Assembly: GCA_934716785.1 (NCBI GenBank)
Contig: CAKUYM010000308.1
Coordinates: 1-5,261 of the forward strand
Reading direction: 5' to 3'
DNA: 5,261 nt
Origin: an uncultured Bacteroides sp.
Lineage (GTDB): Bacteria > Bacteroidota > Bacteroidia > Bacteroidales > Bacteroidaceae
Below, piece by piece: positions 3,784 through 5,261 of this stretch. Position numbers and translations under genes: made by a program. Numbering within the stretch: the first letter of the stretch is position 1; every line of letters begins with the position of its first letter. The notes beneath the pieces were generated by a model. The model was not told where the DNA came from. It worked only from the letters and a program-made list of their open reading frames with translations, and did not search any database.

Positions 3784-3987
3784 ATGGAAGAAGAAAAAGC
3801 CTCTAACAATTTGGCTGATAACCAAGATTGCAGAGGCATAGTAGAAAAACATTATCAAAATAATATTTTAGTAATGCATATTAAAGTACAAATCTTAGGG
3901 CTTCAAAAAACTAGAGATGTACTAAAATGGATTGCACTGTTCTCAAGAAGATTTTATTTAGATTTTATTGATGATAAAAGCCTTTAG
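3784..3987 (+). CDS. Small protein of unknown function
   Basis: The protein has 67 residues, with GGAGG (3772-3776) seven bases before the ATG. It starts with a polar, acidic stretch (MEEEKASNNLADNQ) and continues with a more hydrophobic segment (NNILVMHIKVQILGL, residues 26-40) and a basic/aromatic end (LKWIALFSRRFYLDF). No domain is recognised. It is the second gene of the early operon, 69 bp after the cro-like gene. Its last 30 bases overlap, tail-to-tail, the end of the minus-strand gene at 3958-4239. The ribosome binding site and the conserved layout with the next pair support it; the lack of any known motif leaves room for a chance frame. Confidence 0.55.
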   Translation: MEEEKASNNLADNQDCRGIVEKHYQNNILVMHIKVQILGLQKTRDVLKWIALFSRRFYLDFIDDKSL

Positions 3988-4239
3988 GAGAGCTTTTTGA
4001 CCATCAAAAGTATCAAAATCAACCTTGGTAACTAAGAAGCAATCGCCGTTGCATTCCAACGAATCACCAACTTTAATATCACAGGGAAGTTGAAAATGCA
4101 CATACGATTTACGACCTTCTGTATTATCCAAACCGGAGTATTGGCAGACTGTAATACCATTTCTGATTACAGAATAACACTTTAAATCAAAAGCAAAATC
4201 AGAAAAATATACATCTGGTGGAATTGGCAAACTTGACAT
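3958..4239 (-). CDS. Small beta-rich protein of unknown function
   Basis: The protein has 93 residues. The ATG at 4239-4237 is chosen because AAGGAGGTG, an almost perfect anti-SD match, lies eight bases upstream; the in-frame GTG at 4248 overlaps that site. The sequence alternates hydrophobic and polar residues, as in a beta-barrel or OB-like fold: CYSVIRNGITVCQYSG, then DIKVGDSLECNGDCFLVTKV and a final DFDTFDGQKALLKAFI. There are four cysteines (21, 32, 53, 63 or nearby) without a clear zinc motif, and no signal peptide or membrane helix. It has its own extended -10 promoter and runs against the early operon, as is typical of an independently expressed prophage cargo gene. Its 3' end overlaps the plus gene ending at 3987 by 30 bp. 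No family is recognised. Confidence 0.7.
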   Translation of the reverse strand: MSSLPIPPDVYFSDFAFDLKCYSVIRNGITVCQYSGLDNTEGRKSYVHFQLPCDIKVGDSLECNGDCFLVTKVDFDTFDGQKALLKAFIINKI

Positions 4240-4282
4240 AACAAACACCTCCTTCCTGTGCTTCCATTATAGCACTGCTGCG
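4237..4282 (-). promoter_or_regulatory. Promoter/RBS block, copy 1
   Basis: On the minus strand an extended -10 (TGC-TATAAT, hexamer at 4271-4266) is followed by a short leader and AAGGAGGTG before the ATG at 4239. The -35 at 17-bp spacing is weak (TTTCCA, 4294-4289). The whole block matches 4672-4717 at 40 of 46 positions without gaps. Confidence 0.75.
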
Positions 4283-4300
4283 AGGTGGTGGAAAAGAAAA

Positions 4301-4317
4301 GCCAGCGTCACGCTGGC
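4301..4317 (+). promoter_or_regulatory. Perfect hairpin just before the ribosome binding site of the next gene
   Basis: GCCAGCG (4301-4307) and CGCTGGC (4311-4317) form a perfect 7-bp GC-rich stem with a TCA loop, only five bases before the GGAGG at 4323-4327. There is no T-run, so it is not an intrinsic terminator. It could influence translation or mRNA processing within the early operon. Confidence 0.55.
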
Positions 4318-4334
4318 GGTAGGGAGGTAATGAA

Positions 4335-4514
4335 ATGAAAGATAAAAAAAGTAAAAGCTCACCAATTTGTATTGAAGTGAAGGCTCAATACAAAAGAAGT
4401 GAGCTTGGCCGTAAGCTGGAGCGCGTCCAAAAGGCACAAGCAGAATTGGAAGCAGCTTTAGAAGATCTGAAAATGCCTTTTGAATACGCCGATATTAAGG
4501 TGGATATTATTTAG
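4335..4514 (+). CDS. Small charged, probably coiled-coil protein, unknown function
   Basis: The protein has 59 residues. The ATG at 4335 has GGAGG (4323-4327) seven bases upstream; an ATG five bases earlier (4330) encodes only Met-Lys before a stop. After a lysine/serine-rich start (MKDKKSKSSPICIEV) comes a strongly helical segment with heptad-like leucines, from RSELGRKLERVQKAQAELEA to ALEDL (residues 21-45), then FEYADIKVDII. This suggests a short coiled coil and dimer formation. There is no DNA-binding motif or membrane segment. It lies in the early operon behind a hairpin, and its last 8 bases overlap, tail-to-tail, the minus-strand gene ending at 4507. A degenerate copy of its leader lies at 3719-3746. 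The family is unknown. Confidence 0.7.
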   Translation: MKDKKSKSSPICIEVKAQYKRSELGRKLERVQKAQAELEAALEDLKMPFEYADIKVDII

Positions 4515-4674
4515 TTCGATTTAGAGAGTCGTATCTTGACAGAGCATTCATGATGGCTGTTGATATAGCATCAATTTGTTTATCTGAAAGAGGCGGATTA
4601 ACATTGCTTATATTGTTCTTCTTTAAGCCGGCAATGATGCCATTAAGAATATAAATATATTCATTTCTTTGCAT
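4507..4674 (-). CDS. Small protein of unknown function
   Basis: The protein has 55 residues, with AAGGAGGTG eight bases before the ATG (4674-4672). The sequence runs MQRNEYIYILNGIIAGLKKN, then SNVNPPLSDKQIDAISTA and IMNALSRYDSLNRTK, giving two predicted helices separated by a proline-containing loop. No motif is recognised and there is no clear membrane helix. It starts from the same promoter/RBS block as the gene at 3958-4239, but the two proteins share no obvious similarity. It runs against the early operon and overlaps the end of the plus gene at 4335-4514 by 8 bp. The strong ribosome binding site and the repeated block are the main support. Confidence 0.65.
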   Translation of the reverse strand: MQRNEYIYILNGIIAGLKKNNISNVNPPLSDKQIDAISTAIMNALSRYDSLNRTK

Positions 4675-4717
4675 AACAATCACCTCCTTCCTGTGTCTTT
4701 ATTATAGCACTGATGCG
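4672..4717 (-). promoter_or_regulatory. Promoter/RBS block, copy 2
   Basis: Extended -10 TGC-TATAAT (hexamer at 4706-4701) and AAGGAGGTG are identical in sequence and spacing to copy 1 at 4237-4282; the six differences fall outside these elements. No good -35 box is present at 17 bp, so the extended -10 must carry the promoter. Confidence 0.7.
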
Positions 4718-4749
4718 GAGAAAGAAAGTAAAAGAAAGGAGTGATCCAC

Positions 4750-5034
4750 ATGGCTGAGGTACTGTACATGTCAATCAAAGACTACGCTAAGCACGTATCA
4801 GCCAGCGTAGGCACCATCTACGATATGTGCCGGAAGGGCAAACTGCCGGCCGTAAAAATCGGCGGCTGGCGTATCAATGTGAAGCGTGCTGATGAGCTGC
4901 TGGAACAGCTTTGCGAAGAGCACATGACTGAATATACACCGGTGATTAAGCCGGCGAAGGTCAGCATCCGCACTGCTAATGCTGCCAATAGCTACCTTGC
5001 TCGTCTGGAGCAAATCCGTAAGGGCGTTGTGTAA
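4750..5034 (+). CDS. Excisionase-family (MerR-like) HTH DNA-binding protein
   Basis: The protein has 94 residues. The ATG at 4750 has AAGGAG (4736-4741) eight bases upstream; the GTG at 4741 lies within that site. Residues 7-55 match the HTH_17/excisionase fold: MSIKDYAKHVSASVGTIYDM (helix-turn-helix), CRKGKLPAVKIGGWRI (wing with the typical K-x-G/GxW-R pattern), then a helix ADELLEQL. A polar C-terminal extension of about 35 residues follows (VSIRTANAANSYLARLEQIR). Such proteins bend DNA for site-specific recombination or act as small regulators. In the early operon of a prophage, Xis or a regulator of early genes are both possible; no integrase is visible to decide. It is followed after 12 bp by the LysM-like gene, so the two are probably co-translated neighbours. 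Confidence 0.8.
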   Translation: MAEVLYMSIKDYAKHVSASVGTIYDMCRKGKLPAVKIGGWRINVKRADELLEQLCEEHMTEYTPVIKPAKVSIRTANAANSYLARLEQIRKGVV

Positions 5035-5046
5035 AGGAGGGAAACG

Positions 5047-5261
5047 ATGATGAAAAAAGTATTGTTCATTCTACTGGCGCTCTGCTGCGCTTGGGCTGCA
5101 TGGGATTATAGCCGTCCGGTAGAAAAATATGTAGTAAAAACTGTTGCCGCTGAGGGTGACACATTGTGGCACCTGGTAGGCGGTGTCATGGATAGCGAAG
5201 GCGACCGCAGAGACATTCACGAGGTTATCTTTTATACGCGCCAAATCAGCAATATCAAAGG
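5047..5261 (+). CDS. Membrane-anchored LysM-like protein (partial, 3' end outside window)
   Basis: The visible part is 71 residues. GGAGG (5036-5040) lies six bases before a double ATG at 5047 and 5050. Residues 3-19 (KKVLFILLALCCAWAAW) form an uncleaved-anchor or signal-peptide type hydrophobic helix; the Cys-Cys is not in a good lipobox. After a short linker comes YVVKTVAAEGDTLWHLVGG, which resembles the start of a LysM motif (V-x-x-GDTLW), then a polar helix and HEVIFYTRQISNIK. LysM domains bind peptidoglycan, so the protein probably sits on the outer face of the membrane against the cell wall. The insert after GDTLWHL is longer than in a standard LysM repeat, so this is a divergent version. 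It is co-directional with the HTH gene 12 bp upstream. Cargo or cell-envelope functions are possible. Confidence 0.65.
   Translation, partial: MMKKVLFILLALCCAWAAWDYSRPVEKYVVKTVAAEGDTLWHLVGGVMDSEGDRRDIHEVIFYTRQISNIK

Noticed and set aside
1137..4321. The 10-mer GCTGGCGGTA occurring four times (1137, 3077, 3720, 4312)
   Set aside because: Two copies are explained by the repressor-tail duplication and two by the leader duplication; the link between the two sets is only 10 bp and may be chance.
4535..4570. TTGACA near 4536 as a plus-strand promoter for the excisionase-like gene
   Set aside because: The nearest -10-like sequences are 19 bp or more away and poor, and the site lies in the coding sequence of the minus gene.
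1..5261. tRNA, rRNA, CRISPR array, insertion sequence, integrase gene or attachment site
   Set aside because: None seen: no cloverleaf, no regular spacer-repeat array, no transposase or recombinase motifs, and no boundary repeats that could be paired within the window.

Overview
The window looks like the lysogeny-control region of a prophage (or prophage-derived island) in a low-to-moderate GC Firmicute. Strong AGGAGG-type ribosome binding sites, TTGACA/TATAAT promoters, short intergenic gaps and many small genes point that way. The protein flavour (HicB tail, BRO/DinD antirepressor type, LysM-like anchor protein behind an excisionase-like HTH) suggests a gut Negativicutes, but that placement is inference only.

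Left part (1-1037, plus strand): the 3' end of a HicB-like antitoxin gene closed by an intrinsic terminator; a regulatory stretch with palindromes and three 11-bp-phased direct repeats; a good promoter; and a 189-residue two-helix membrane protein (GTG start at 433) closed by a second terminator. A possible 35-residue proline-rich peptide is encoded antisense to its leader.

Middle part (1031-3335, minus strand): reading from right to left, an XRE-type phage repressor (3335-2979), a NYN-domain nuclease gene with its own promoter (2745-2059), and a BRO-N/DinD antirepressor-type gene broken by a frameshift (1933-1152). The broken gene is bracketed by pieces of the repressor's own 3' end: an 18-bp scar in front of it and a 125-bp, about 90% identical copy directly behind it. 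The NYN and BRO genes therefore lie between two direct repeats about 1.94 kb apart.

Switch region (3336-3468): divergent promoters for the repressor (minus) and a Cro-like protein (plus), with 16-bp operators of the form CTTGCA-N4-TGCAAG placed over the promoter elements. A further perfect operator sits inside the 3' end of the cro-like coding sequence.

Right part (3469-5261): a plus-strand early operon (cro-like, two small unknown genes, an excisionase-like HTH gene, a LysM-like anchored protein that runs off the window). Two small minus-strand genes are set into it, each overlapping tail-to-tail with a plus gene and each starting from a near-identical 46-bp promoter/RBS block.

Working model (inference): the repressor and Cro-like protein compete for the CTTGCA operators. 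The short repressor lacks a visible autoprotease domain, so induction could have relied on an antirepressor such as the BRO/DinD protein, which is now broken. The NYN gene is best read as an accessory cargo gene of the lysogen. No integrase, tRNA, attachment site or CRISPR array is visible.
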